Source: Streptomyces sp. M41(2017) (GTDB lineage: Bacteria > Actinomycetota > Actinomycetes > Streptomycetales > Streptomycetaceae). From it: a stretch of DNA of 64,000 nt. Position numbers and translations under genes: made by a program. Positions 15,559-23,698 of this stretch are shown one piece after another. The notes under the pieces were generated by a model, which was given only the letters and a program-made list of their open reading frames with translations, was not told the origin of the DNA and did not search any database. Position 1 is the first letter of the stretch, and each line of letters begins with the position of its first letter. Location of the stretch: assembly GCF_002078175.1 (NCBI RefSeq), contig NZ_MWFK01000002.1:620001-684000 (forward strand), read 5' to 3'.

Positions 15559-17139
15559 TCATCCCCGATGGACGAACTGACGCTCGCGCCAAGGCTGTTG
15601 GGGCGCCGCGCTGGAGCGGTCACGACCGACGAGACCGAGCAGGAAACCGGCCGGGATGGTGATGAGCCCCGGTGTCTGGAGCGGGAACCAATGCAGGTCG
15701 TGGTCGGGGAAGACCGCGGTCGGTATGCCCGAGACGGCGGGCGAACCCGTCAGCAGCAGCACGATCAACGGCAGCGTGCCGTAGACCGTCCAGCGCACCC
15801 CGGTGGCCGTGTGGCCCGGCAGGAACAGCGCGTACAGGAGGACCGGCGCCAGCACCGAGGCCGCGACGGTGAACGACAGCGAGATGAGCGTGAGCCTGCC
15901 CCGGTCGGCGAGGACGGCGGAGAGCACCACCGCCGCCGCGCCCACCAGGACGATGGCCACCCGCGCCCGCCGGATCTCCCTGGCCTGCGAACCGGCCCCG
16001 GCCCCGTGCGCCGGCCGGTTCCGGAAGTCACGGGCGAGGCTGGAGGCGGCGGCCAGGGTGATGCCCGCGACGGCCGCGAGCGTGGTCGCGAAGACGGCGC
16101 AGGCGACGATCGCGAAGAGCATGCTGTGCCGGACGACGCCGTCGGCCGGGTCGAGCGCCCCCGTCACCGTGAGCAGGGCCGTCGAGCCTCCCGGGTCGGC
16201 CGCCCGCAGCGCGTCCCCGCCGATCAGGGCGCAGGCCCCCAGTCCGGCGACGACGACTCCGGCGCAGACCACCGCGACGGGGCCCACGGCCCAGCCGAAG
16301 GCCCGCCGGGCGGTGCGGGCGTCGCGCAGCGGGTGGAGGCGCATGGTGATGTGCGGCAGACAGGCGGCGCCGACCAGCAGGGTCGCCTGGAAGCTGATCA
16401 GGTCGAGGCGCCCGGCGAGGGACGGCCCGAAGTGGCGCCCGGGCCGCGCGTAGGCGGCGCCCGCTCCGGAGTGCTTCCTCGCGGCGTCGAACAGGGCCGT
16501 CGGTGACCAGCCGAACCGGGCGAGGACGATTCCGGCCACCAGCACGACGGCGGTCAGGGTCACGCCGACCTTGAGGATCTGTACGTAGCCGGTCCCGCGC
16601 ATCCCGCCGAACGCGGCGTAACAGACCATGAGGGCGCCGCCGGCCACCGTGCATCCGGTGAGCGCTCCGTCGGGGAGGCCGAACATGGCCGCCATGATGT
16701 GCCCGGCGGTGCCGAGCTGCACCAGGAGCAGCGGGGTGAGGACGACGAGGGTCGCCACGCCGAGGGCGCGCCGTGCCGAGGGATCACCGAGCCGGTCGGC
16801 GAGGAAGTCCCCGAGTGTGAACACCCCGCTCCGGCGCAGGGGTTCGCCCAGAATGCGCAGGACCAGACAGAGCGACACGACGGTGGCGCCGGCGAAGAGC
16901 ATGCCGTCGGCGCCGTCGAGGGCGACCGCGCCGGTGGTGCTGAGCAGGGTGGCGGCCGAGATGTAGTCACCGGCGATGGCGAGGCCGCCGCCGACCGGTC
17001 CGAAGGCCGCGCTGCCGCCCGCGTAGAAGTGCTCGGGGTCGTCCAGGTCGGCCGCCGCGAGCCCGCACAGCAGGAGGGAGACGGCGACGAAGCCCAGGAA
17101 GACCACGACGGCCAGCGACTGCCCGTCGCCCCCGCTCAC
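15559..17139 (-). CDS. sodium:solute symporter (ActP-like SSS family)
   Basis: A multi-pass inner-membrane transporter of 526 residues with about 13 predicted membrane helices. The first helices carry the SSS pattern: FYAGGSAAFGPVGGGLAIAGDYISAATLL, GVFTLGDFLADRLG, then GGMRGTGYVQILK. The closest family type is the cation/acetate symporter ActP, which imports short monocarboxylates with Na+. I chose the GTG at 17139, which has GGGAG upstream; an in-frame GTG at 17181 lacks a ribosome site. No small DUF485 partner gene, common beside actP, is visible nearby. Tandem hairpins upstream belong to the preceding SDR gene. Confidence 0.85.
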   Translation of the reverse strand: MSGGDGQSLAVVVFLGFVAVSLLLCGLAAADLDDPEHFYAGGSAAFGPVGGGLAIAGDYISAATLLSTTGAVALDGADGMLFAGATVVSLCLVLRILGEPLRRSGVFTLGDFLADRLGDPSARRALGVATLVVLTPLLLVQLGTAGHIMAAMFGLPDGALTGCTVAGGALMVCYAAFGGMRGTGYVQILKVGVTLTAVVLVAGIVLARFGWSPTALFDAARKHSGAGAAYARPGRHFGPSLAGRLDLISFQATLLVGAACLPHITMRLHPLRDARTARRAFGWAVGPVAVVCAGVVVAGLGACALIGGDALRAADPGGSTALLTVTGALDPADGVVRHSMLFAIVACAVFATTLAAVAGITLAAASSLARDFRNRPAHGAGAGSQAREIRRARVAIVLVGAAAVVLSAVLADRGRLTLISLSFTVAASVLAPVLLYALFLPGHTATGVRWTVYGTLPLIVLLLTGSPAVSGIPTAVFPDHDLHWFPLQTPGLITIPAGFLLGLVGRDRSSAAPQQPWRERQFVHRG

Positions 17140-17283
17140 GGTCTGCGCTCCCGTCCCGAGAGGACGTCCTGCACAGGACACGCGTCCGCCGAAGGCGTCG
17201 GAAGTGATGATCGGGATGCGGGAGACATGCCGGGCATGGCATCAGCCGTCCGCCGTCGCGTACAGGGGGCGGAGTGTTCGCAA

Positions 17284-17355
17284 TGCCGTCGCACAGCGGA
17301 AGCGGCGCGGCGCTGTGCGACGGCACAGCGTCACGCGTCCCCGATCGCGTGACGC
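17284..17355 (-). terminator. two tandem perfect hairpins downstream of the SDR gene
   Basis: The first, met leftward, pairs GCGTCACGCG (17328-17337) with CGCGTGACGC (17346-17355). The second pairs TGCCGTCGCACAGCG (17284-17298) with its exact complement at 17311-17325 around a 12-base loop. They lie after the SDR stop and before the symporter, so they probably end SDR transcription. Confidence 0.75.
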
Positions 17356-17422
17356 CCGCAGAAGTCCCAGAACCCCTGGGGTTCCCAGCTGCCCTGGGGG
17401 TCCTACCGGGTTCTACCGGGTC

Positions 17423-18217
17423 CTAGGGAAGGATCGAGTCGACGTAGCCGCCGTCGACCCGGACCGCGCCCCCCGTGGTGGCGGACGCCTGCTCCGAGCT
17501 GAGGTAGACCACGAGGTTCGCGATCTCCTCGGGTTCGATCAGCCGTTGCAGCAGGGACTGGGGGCGGTGCTCGCGCATGAACGTGCGCTGCGCCTCGTCC
17601 CAGGGCAGGTCCCGGTCCACCAGTTGGTAGACGAAGTCCTCGACGCCGCCCGTATGGGTCGGTCCCGCGATGACGGAGTTGACGGTGACGCCCGTGCCCG
17701 CCGCCTCCTTGGCGAATCCCCTGCTCACCGCCAGCAGAGCCGTCTTGGACATGCCGTAGTGGATCATCTCGGCCGGAATGACGACCGCCGAGTCGCTGGC
17801 GATGTACTGCACCCGGCCGAAGCCCCGGTCCATCATGCCCGGCAGGTACATGCGGGTGAGGCGCACGGCGGCGAGGACGTTGATCTCGAAGTAGCGCCGC
17901 CATTCCGCGTCGCTGATCTCCAGAGCCGGCTTGGCGCCGAAGATGCCGAGGTTGTTGACCAGGATGTCCACCTCGGGCAGGACCTCCTGGGCCCGGGCGG
18001 CTCCCTCCTCCGTGCCGAGGTCGGCGGCCACGGCGACGAGGTCGGCCCGAGGTGCTTCCTTCCGTGCCTGCGCGACCGCTTCCTCCACCCGGCCGGGGTC
18101 GCGCCCGTTGATCCCGACGCGGGCACCGGCCCGCGCGAGTCCCAGGGCGATGGCCGCACCGATCCCCTGCGTCGAGCCGGTGACGAGCGCGGTCCGTCCT
18201 TCGAGATTCAGCTCCAT
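17423..18217 (-). CDS. SDR-family oxidoreductase
   Basis: A 264-residue classical short-chain dehydrogenase/reductase using NAD(P)(H). It has the Rossmann motif TGSTQGIG near residue 14, NNLG where most members have NNAG, and the catalytic S-Y-K in SDSAVVIPAEMIHYGMSK. It ends in the typical GGAVRVDGGYVDS. The substrate is unknown. It diverges from the CMD-like gene, which is followed by an ECF41 sigma factor. ECF41 loci are known to carry a carboxymuconolactone decarboxylase, oxidoreductase or epimerase partner, so the SDR may belong to the same module, although I did not find an ECF41 promoter facing it. Confidence 0.92.
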   Translation of the reverse strand: MELNLEGRTALVTGSTQGIGAAIALGLARAGARVGINGRDPGRVEEAVAQARKEAPRADLVAVAADLGTEEGAARAQEVLPEVDILVNNLGIFGAKPALEISDAEWRRYFEINVLAAVRLTRMYLPGMMDRGFGRVQYIASDSAVVIPAEMIHYGMSKTALLAVSRGFAKEAAGTGVTVNSVIAGPTHTGGVEDFVYQLVDRDLPWDEAQRTFMREHRPQSLLQRLIEPEEIANLVVYLSSEQASATTGGAVRVDGGYVDSILP

Positions 18218-18394
18218 CAGATCACCACTTCGTCGACTGCCTGCCGGTCGGGATCCTGCTCGTGACGCGTCGGGACCGTGGCCGCGGGCCCTGTTCGATC
18301 ATCACGGACGGGACGGGTACCCGCACGGCGTGCGGCTCACGCCGCCGGTGCCACGCCGACGGCACGACGGGGAGACGCGGGTCACATCCAGCGA

Positions 18395-18421
18395 TGTCAC
18401 AGGGGGCCGGGCTGCCTCGTC
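18395..18421 (+). promoter_or_regulatory. ECF41-type promoter of the CMD-like gene
   Basis: TGTCACA (18395-18401), 16 bases, then CGTC (18418-18421). This is the published ECF41 promoter signature with exact spacing, 40 bases before the ATG at 18461 and 640 bases before an ECF41 sigma gene. Confidence 0.8.
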
Positions 18422-18460
18422 TCGTGGGTACAGGCACTGACGACCAGGGAGAAGGCCACC

Positions 18461-18934
18461 ATGGAAGCGCGACTGAACTACTTCGCCAACCCGACCGCCG
18501 GCACGTCCCTCAAGTACTTCATGTCGGCGGGAAGGTCGCTGAAGAACTCCCCGCTGCCGCCCGCGACACAGGAGCTGGTGGCCCTGCGCGTGAGCCAGAT
18601 CAACGGCTGCGCCGTCTGCATCGACATGCACACCAAGGATGCCGCCGCCGCGGGCGAGGACGCGGTGCGGCTGAACCTGGTCGCGGCGTGGCGGGAGGCC
18701 ACGGTCTTCACCGAGGCCGAGCGGGCCGCCCTGGACCTGGCGGAGCAGGGGACCCGGGTCGCGGACGCGGCCACGGGTGTCAGTGACGAGGTGTGGTCGA
18801 CCGCCGCGAAGCACTACGACGAGGACCAGCTCACCGCCCTGGTGATCCTGGTGGCGTTCATGAACTCGGTGAACCGGCTGAACGTCATCACGCGGCAGCC
18901 CGCCGGGGCCTACAAGCCCGGACAGTTCCACTGA
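18461..18934 (+). CDS. carboxymuconolactone decarboxylase / AhpD-like protein
   Basis: A 157-residue all-helical protein of the CMD/AhpD family. The redox pair lies in NGCAVCIDMH (C-x2-C-x3-H), the AhpD-type active site, so a peroxide- or thiol-related role is more likely than true gamma-carboxymuconolactone decarboxylation. The ATG at 18461 follows an AGGGAGAAGG ribosome site. An ECF41 promoter sits directly upstream and the cognate-looking sigma factor directly downstream on the same strand. This is the canonical CMD-ECF41 gene pair. Confidence 0.92.
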   Translation: MEARLNYFANPTAGTSLKYFMSAGRSLKNSPLPPATQELVALRVSQINGCAVCIDMHTKDAAAAGEDAVRLNLVAAWREATVFTEAERAALDLAEQGTRVADAATGVSDEVWSTAAKHYDEDQLTALVILVAFMNSVNRLNVITRQPAGAYKPGQFH

Positions 18935-19062
18935 CGAACCGGCAGCCCCGGCCCGGGCCCGTCGCTACGCTGACCTGCCGACGGGTCCGGACGATCACCG
19001 GAAGTCGCCCGCTCCCGCCGGTACGGCCCGGCGGCAGGAGGTTCAGCCATGAGGGAGTCGAC

Positions 19063-19986
19063 GTGAGCAAGGTCGAGGAGTTCGAGGAGCTGCGGCCGCT
19101 GCTGTTCTCGATCGCCTACCGGATCCTCGGCAGCGTGAGCGAGGCCGAGGACGCCGTCCAGGAGTCGTGGCTCCGCTACGACGGTTCCGCCACCCGCCCC
19201 ACGTCGGCCAAGGCGTTCCTGTCCGCGACGGTGACGCGGATCGCGATCGACGTCCTGCGCTCGGCCCGGATGCGGCGGGAGGCCTACGTGGGTCCGTGGT
19301 TCCCCGAGCCGCTGCTGAGCGATCCGTACGAGGACCCGGCGCGTTCGGTGGAACTGGCGGACTCGGTGTCGGTGGCGGCGCTGCTCCTGCTGGAACGGCT
19401 CAGCCCCCTGGAACGCTCCGTCTTCGTGCTGCGGGACGTGTTCGCCTTCGAGTTCGACGAGATCGCGCGGGCGGTGGGGCGTTCGGAGGCGGCCTGCCGG
19501 CAGTTGCTCGTACGGGCGCGGCGGCACATGGCGGACGGGCGGCCCCGGTTCGCGGCGGACCGTGAACAGCGGCAGGAGCTGGCGACGCGGTTCTTCGACG
19601 CGTTGAAGGACGGCGACGTGGGCTCGCTGCGGAACATGCTGGCGGCGGACGTCCAGCTGGTCGGGGACGGCGGCGGCAAGGTGCCGCAGTTGTCCCGGGC
19701 GGTCGTCGGGGCCGAGAACGTGGCCCGGCTGCTGGCCTCCGTCTACCCGCACATGGCCCTGATCGACGTGACGTTCGAGGTGCACGAGGTCAACGGCCAG
19801 CCGGGCGCGGTGTTCCGGACGCGGGACGGCGATGTCCTGCACACCATGGCCCTCGACGTGGTCGACGGCCGGATCCTGACCATTCGCTCGGTGATCAATC
19901 CCGACAAGCTCGGCCACCTCGGGCCGGTCGCGGACGCCTGGGCGGTCGACCGCGAGGTGAAGGACGCGCGTCGGCGGACGAGTTGA
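19063..19986 (+). CDS. ECF41-group sigma factor (SigJ-like) with SnoaL-like C-terminal domain
   Basis: A 307-residue RNA polymerase sigma factor. Regions 2 and 4 occupy about residues 1-165 (FSIAYRILGSVSEAEDAVQ; ERSVFVLRDVFAFEFDEIA). A SnoaL-like/NTF2-fold domain covers about 175-307. The ECF41 marks are all present: a W-x-PEP sequence at W79 (WFPEP), DGGGK at 202-206 and NPDK at 279-282. In this group no separate anti-sigma factor exists, and the C-terminal domain itself tunes activity. The GTG at 19063 has GGGAG upstream. It lies 128 bases after the CMD-like gene, whose promoter carries the ECF41 motif. Confidence 0.93.
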   Translation: MSKVEEFEELRPLLFSIAYRILGSVSEAEDAVQESWLRYDGSATRPTSAKAFLSATVTRIAIDVLRSARMRREAYVGPWFPEPLLSDPYEDPARSVELADSVSVAALLLLERLSPLERSVFVLRDVFAFEFDEIARAVGRSEAACRQLLVRARRHMADGRPRFAADREQRQELATRFFDALKDGDVGSLRNMLAADVQLVGDGGGKVPQLSRAVVGAENVARLLASVYPHMALIDVTFEVHEVNGQPGAVFRTRDGDVLHTMALDVVDGRILTIRSVINPDKLGHLGPVADAWAVDREVKDARRRTS

Positions 19987-20186
19987 GGCCGGGGCGGGCC
20001 GGGGTCGTCCGGCGGCGCGCGTGAACCGCCGACGGCTGGGGCGGGCGGTGCGTCCCGGACGCGTCACAGGGCGTCGGCCCACCGTCTGGGCCGGGACGTT
20101 GATCCATCGGAATGATTCGCGGGCGCCGCAGGGTGAACGACGGGGCGATGCGCCCCGCCTCGACAGTGGCGACCCTCCGTACTCAC

Positions 20187-20192
20187 TAGCGT
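20187..20192 (+). promoter_or_regulatory. -10 box of a leaderless promoter (parA-like gene)
   Basis: TAGCGT ends 8 bases before the GTG at 20201. No Shine-Dalgarno sequence is present before that start, so transcription and translation probably begin together. Confidence 0.5.
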
Positions 20193-20200
20193 CGCCTCTT

Positions 20201-20836
20201 GTGTCGATGAGCTATGCCTTTGTGAACCTGAAACCCGGAGTGGGCAAGACGACGAGCGCGGTGTGGTTGGCTCACGCACTGCACGAGTCGGGCCACTCCC
20301 CCCTGCTGGTGGACAGCGATCCCGCGTCCTCGGCGCTGCGGTGGAGCGAACTGGCGGGCGGCTTCCCGTTCCCGGTCTTCTCCCTGCCCGTGGGCGACGT
20401 GCACCGACGGGTGAACGACTTCCTCGGCGACCGGCGTGCCGTGGTCTTCGACGCCCCGCAGATGGAGGATCACGCCCCCATCGCCCGGAGCATCATGCGG
20501 TACGCGAGCGAGTGGATCGTGCCGGTCACCCCCTCCCCCATCGAGCTGGACCGGATGGCGCCGATCGGCGGCGAGATGGGCGACGTCCAGTCGCTGCGCG
20601 CCCGGCCGGCCCGCTCCGCCGTGCTCCTGAACCGTACGAACCGCCCCGACGCCACGCGGACCGGGCCCGACGCCGATGCCCGTGAGGCGCTCACCGAGCG
20701 GGGCTTCGACGTGCTGTCCACCCACATTCCACGGCTCGACCTGTACGCCCAGTCGTTCGGCAGCCCTGTGGAGGTCAAGGGCTCGGCGTACATGGACCTC
20801 GCGGACGAACTCATCAAGCGTCAGGAATCGCAGTGA
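20201..20836 (+). CDS. ParA-like ATPase
   Basis: A 211-residue P-loop ATPase of the ParA/MinD group. The deviant Walker A with its signature lysine reads KPGVGKTT near residues 11-18; a Walker B-like VVFDAPQ follows, and late motifs fit a short ParA without an N-terminal DNA-binding domain. The start is a leaderless GTG at 20201 (an ATG two codons later is the alternative). Its stop overlaps the next start by 4 bases (GTGA), so the two are translationally coupled. No ParB and no parS site are nearby. Such orphan ParAs position plasmids, protein complexes or membrane assemblies; the cargo here is unknown. Confidence 0.9.
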   Translation: MSMSYAFVNLKPGVGKTTSAVWLAHALHESGHSPLLVDSDPASSALRWSELAGGFPFPVFSLPVGDVHRRVNDFLGDRRAVVFDAPQMEDHAPIARSIMRYASEWIVPVTPSPIELDRMAPIGGEMGDVQSLRARPARSAVLLNRTNRPDATRTGPDADAREALTERGFDVLSTHIPRLDLYAQSFGSPVEVKGSAYMDLADELIKRQESQ

Positions 20837-21075
20837 ACCAGCGCAGGGACACCTACCGGGCCGCCTTGCAGCGGGACACGGACACCGCCGCACCGCGCCG
20901 GGCCGCCGCACCGCCCCACTCGTCGGTCACGCGCCTGGATCTGCGCTACGTGCGCGTGACGATCGAACTCGACCCCGCCGTTCCGCGCGAGGTGACGCGA
21001 TGGGTGGGGCCTCCGGTGTCCGCCCTGATGCGCGTCGGCGCGGCGGTGCTGCGCCCGCTCACCGGTACCGCCTGA
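20833..21075 (+). CDS. small protein coupled to the ParA-like ATPase
   Basis: An 80-residue protein of no recognised family, starting with GTG at 20833 inside the ParA stop. The N-terminal third is Arg- and Ala-rich (RDTYRAALQRDTD) and probably disordered. The middle, VTRLDLRYVRVTIELD, predicts beta-strands. The C-terminus (VSALMRVGAAVLRPL) is an amphipathic helix candidate. A small basic partner that stimulates ATP hydrolysis is common for ParA proteins, so this could be the adaptor between ATPase and cargo; this is inference. A strong hairpin follows 33 bases downstream. Confidence 0.75.
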   Translation: MNQRRDTYRAALQRDTDTAAPRRAAAPPHSSVTRLDLRYVRVTIELDPAVPREVTRWVGPPVSALMRVGAAVLRPLTGTA

Positions 21076-21108
21076 CCGGCCGCCCCCTCCCTCCCCCGGC
21101 AGACGCAG

Positions 21109-21137
21109 AACGGGCCGCGTACGGAACGCGGCCCGTT
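21109..21137 (+). terminator. strong terminator after the parA-like operon
   Basis: AACGGGCCGCGT (21109-21120), a 5-base loop, then its exact complement ACGCGGCCCGTT (21126-21137) ending in TT. It closes the two-gene ParA unit. Confidence 0.75.
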
Positions 21138-21177
21138 TGCCGTCTCCACGGACCGCCTCTACGATGGGGAAATATAA

Positions 21178-21202
21178 TTTAGCTCGCGAGATAAATTGTC
21201 TC
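21178..21202. promoter_or_regulatory. overlapping AT-rich palindromes before the small membrane protein
   Basis: TTTAGCTCGCGAGATAAA (21178-21195) is an inverted repeat with one mismatch. It overlaps GAGATAAATTGTCTC (21188-21202), a second imperfect inverted repeat. They sit 26-50 bases before the ATG at 21228 in locally AT-rich DNA. The pattern resembles MarR-family operators, and a MarR gene lies convergently downstream. Confidence 0.5.
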
Positions 21203-21227
21203 GCGCCTCGCCTCTTCGAGGAGCCTC

Positions 21228-21662
21228 ATGAGCGGTCTGCACGGAAACCACGACCTGGGACACACCGTCGCCGGATGGACGGGAACGGCCGTCGCCGTCC
21301 TCGGCGTCTGCGTCACGGGCGCGGCCCTGACGCGGGGGTCGTCGGCCGGCATCACCGTCGGGGCCGCGGTGATCGTCGCGGCCGCGCTGGTCACCTGGGT
21401 GCTGCACCTGGGCGGGTGGGGCAAGCCGAGCGGCCCCCGCCCCGTCGGTGAACAGAACTGGCGCACGAAGGACCGGGCGGCGGCGGAGGGACACCCCGGC
21501 TGCCTCGGATGCCGTCTGGCCGGCCGTTCAGGACCGCGCCGCGCGGCTGCGAAGGGGAGCGTGCCGTTGCCCGCCGCGCGGGCCGCGGGGCAGGGCGAAC
21601 CGGCCCGATCCATGGCTCCCGCGCCGGCCCCGGCGGCGGTACGGGGCGACGGTGGGCGCTGA
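21228..21662 (+). CDS. HGxxPAAW-type small membrane protein
   Basis: A 144-residue protein of a family widespread in Streptomyces. It has an N-terminal HG...HTVAGWTG signature, two membrane helices (about residues 15-33 and 40-60), then the conserved HLGGWGKPSGPRP and a C-terminal CLGCRLAGR with a C-x2-C pair. The tail after residue 105 is Ala/Pro-rich and probably disordered. The function is not known. The ATG at 21228 has a GAGGAG ribosome site. Its operator-like upstream region and the convergent MarR gene suggest regulated expression. Confidence 0.82.
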   Translation: MSGLHGNHDLGHTVAGWTGTAVAVLGVCVTGAALTRGSSAGITVGAAVIVAAALVTWVLHLGGWGKPSGPRPVGEQNWRTKDRAAAEGHPGCLGCRLAGRSGPRRAAAKGSVPLPAARAAGQGEPARSMAPAPAPAAVRGDGGR

Positions 21663-21716
21663 AACCGACCTGCCAAGGGCGGAGCCGCCCCGCGTCCTCA
21701 CCCGACCGTGACGCCC

Positions 21717-22229
21717 TCAGGTCCGAGCGGCCGACGAACCCTCGCCCCGGGAAGCGTCTCTGATGTCGTCGAGGCTCTCCTGCATCACGGTCCGGGCCTT
21801 CCCGAACCAGTCGGCCAGAACGGCCACCTCGTCGGCCGAGTAGTCGGCGAAGAGCAGACGCAGTCGCTCGTAGAACGGGCCGTACACCTCGAGAATGCGG
21901 GCCTGCGCCGATTCGTCCATCACGACCCAGACGCGCCGACGGTCCTTCAGGTCGCTTTCCCTGCGGATGAAACGGGCCTTCTCCAGCCGGTTGAGCACAC
22001 CCGTCACCGCGCCGGTGCTCAGCCGGGCCCGCGCGGCCAGGTCGCTGGCACCGAGGGACCGGCCGGCCATGGACGACTCGATCACGAATCCGAGGCAGGT
22101 CAGGTCGGTCACGTTGAGCCCGAGCCGTCCGGCGATGTCCTGCTGGCCGAACTGCGCGAGCGCGATCAGGCGGTCCATCTCGAACAACGCCTGGTCAGCG
22201 GTCGCCTCGGGACGCGCCTTGCCCTCCAT
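21717..22229 (-). CDS. MarR-family transcriptional regulator
   Basis: A 170-residue winged-helix regulator. The recognition region LGASDLAARARLSTGAVTGVLNRLEKARFIRRE and the wing DLKDRRRVWVVM are typical of MarR. Long helices at both ends should form the dimer. The N-terminus ATADQALFEMDRLIALAQFG precedes the first core helix. No Cys typical of the redox-sensing OhrR branch is apparent. It is convergent with the HGxxPAAW-type gene, whose promoter bears MarR-like palindromes; whether it binds there is inference. Confidence 0.92.
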   Translation of the reverse strand: MEGKARPEATADQALFEMDRLIALAQFGQQDIAGRLGLNVTDLTCLGFVIESSMAGRSLGASDLAARARLSTGAVTGVLNRLEKARFIRRESDLKDRRRVWVVMDESAQARILEVYGPFYERLRLLFADYSADEVAVLADWFGKARTVMQESLDDIRDASRGEGSSAART

Positions 22230-22411
22230 GCATCACCTATGACCCACGACATCACCACGCCAAGCCGAATCGGACAGGACAAACCCTAGCGTTCATCCGT
22301 CCGGACCCCGGACCGTGGCGTGGGCTCGGCACACGGCGGAGCGGGCCGGCCGGCCCGCCCGGGGGCACGATGCCGCCGGCCGGCTCAGGATGCCGACGGC
22401 CGGGACGGCGT

Positions 22412-22672
22412 TCAGGTCTCCAGGGGGTGGCCGCCGTCGCCCTCGACCACCACACGGTCCACGCCCGGCTCGTCGGCCCGCTCGACCATCGTGACGTCGA
22501 TCTCGCCGTCGCCGTCGGTGTCGAACTGGTAGAGGTCGGCCTTGCCGTCGCCCGTGGTGTCGGTCATCCAGACGTCGGTCTTGCCGTCGCCGTTGGTGTC
22601 GGCGCTGAGGAGGACGTTGTGCTCGTCCCCCTGGGTCTCGACCGCTTCCTGCGTACCCTCATTCGTCTCCAT
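22412..22672 (-). CDS. small acidic protein with Asp-rich calcium-loop-like repeats
   Basis: An 86-residue, strongly acidic protein without signal peptide. Its centre carries three tandem units of about 12-13 residues with the pattern D-x-[NTD]-GDG-[KE]-x-D: DTNGDGKTDVW, DTTGDGKADLY and DTDGDGEIDVT. Such loops resemble EF-hand, dockerin, FG-GAP or thrombospondin type 3 calcium sites, normally in secreted proteins. A cytoplasmic stand-alone version is unusual. No ribosome site is obvious before the ATG at 22672. Third-position GC bias and the regular repeats support real coding. The function is unknown. Confidence 0.7.
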   Translation of the reverse strand: METNEGTQEAVETQGDEHNVLLSADTNGDGKTDVWMTDTTGDGKADLYQFDTDGDGEIDVTMVERADEPGVDRVVVEGDGGHPLET

Positions 22673-22785
22673 GACCGCCGGTTGCCCCGGCCCGGGGGTC
22701 CGAAACTACGGGCCCTCGCGCCGGTCGGCGACCACCCGGCCCACCTCTCGCGGCGGGCGGACCGACCGGAACGGATCGTGCGCGG

Positions 22786-23628
22786 TCACCCTGCCAGGAA
22801 CTCGGTCAGCACACGGTTCAGTTCGGCCGGCCGTTCCGTCGGGAGGGAGTGGTGGGACGCTTCCGGGAGGACGACGACGCGTGCGTCGGGCAGGAGCGCG
22901 CCGGCCTCCGCGGCCACCCGGCGCGCGTTGTGCGCACGGCTGCGCCCGGCGGCCACAACCAGCGTGGGCACGGTGCACGCCCGTACGTCCCGTGCACGGG
23001 GGCGGCGCATCGCGACGATCTTCGACCGGTGCGCGGTGGCGGTGCTGCCGAGGAACGTCCGCCAGGCCGGTTCCCCGGGGACACCGCCCGTCTCCCACGC
23101 GTGGAAGGCCTGGACGCGCTCGGCTGTGGGGCGCAGCAGCATCGGCAGTGCGCGGAGCAGGTATGCGGGGTTCATCCCGGCGAAGCACTGGGTGGGGTCG
23201 AGCAGCGCGAGCCGGCGGAGCCTCCGCGGGGCGTGCGCCGCGTAGTGGAGGGCGATCCAGGCGCCGTAGGAGTGGCCGCACAAGTCCGCTCCGTCCAGGG
23301 CGAGTTCGTCGAAGAGCGCGTCGAGCCATGCCGTCAGGTCACCGACGCCGCGCAGCGGCGCCCCGTCGTGCCGGCTGCGGCCGATGTCGCCCATGAGGTC
23401 GGGCGCGTGGACGCGATGCGTGGCGGCGAGGGCGCCGACGGTGGCGAACCACACCACGGAGGTGGTGCCACCGCCGGGCAGCAGCACCAGCGGGGGGCCA
23501 CCCTCGGGACCGGCGATCTGGACCCGGGTCGTCCCGTACGGGGACGGCACGTCGACGCTGTCGACGGGTACGGGCCACCGCCGCAGGACGGTGTCGTACG
23601 CGGTGAGGAATCCGTTCTCGCCATCCAT
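22786..23628 (-). CDS. alpha/beta hydrolase
   Basis: A 280-residue cytoplasmic alpha/beta-fold hydrolase. The oxyanion region LLPGGGTTSVVWFATVGAL, the nucleophile elbow GHSYG and the C-terminal His in SHHSLPTERP give a readable Ser-Asp-His site. The overall sequence is like esterase or carboxylesterase members acting on small substrates. It diverges from a MarR regulator with 70 bases between starts. That gap holds an AT-rich inverted repeat, so the pair probably forms a substrate-responsive unit. Confidence 0.9.
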   Translation of the reverse strand: MDGENGFLTAYDTVLRRWPVPVDSVDVPSPYGTTRVQIAGPEGGPPLVLLPGGGTTSVVWFATVGALAATHRVHAPDLMGDIGRSRHDGAPLRGVGDLTAWLDALFDELALDGADLCGHSYGAWIALHYAAHAPRRLRRLALLDPTQCFAGMNPAYLLRALPMLLRPTAERVQAFHAWETGGVPGEPAWRTFLGSTATAHRSKIVAMRRPRARDVRACTVPTLVVAAGRSRAHNARRVAAEAGALLPDARVVVLPEASHHSLPTERPAELNRVLTEFLAG

Positions 23629-23656
23629 GATCGCCGCCTATGATTGCTCGACCAAC

Positions 23657-23683
23657 GATAATCTCGATGGTCGCGATATTATC
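23657..23683. promoter_or_regulatory. AT-rich inverted repeat between the hydrolase and marR genes
   Basis: GATAAT (23657-23662) and ATTATC (23678-23683) are exact complements, with partial symmetry continuing inward (TCGA and TCGC). The position in a 70-base divergent promoter fits a MarR operator. Confidence 0.6.
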
Positions 23684-23698
23684 ATCGGGAGGGATGTC

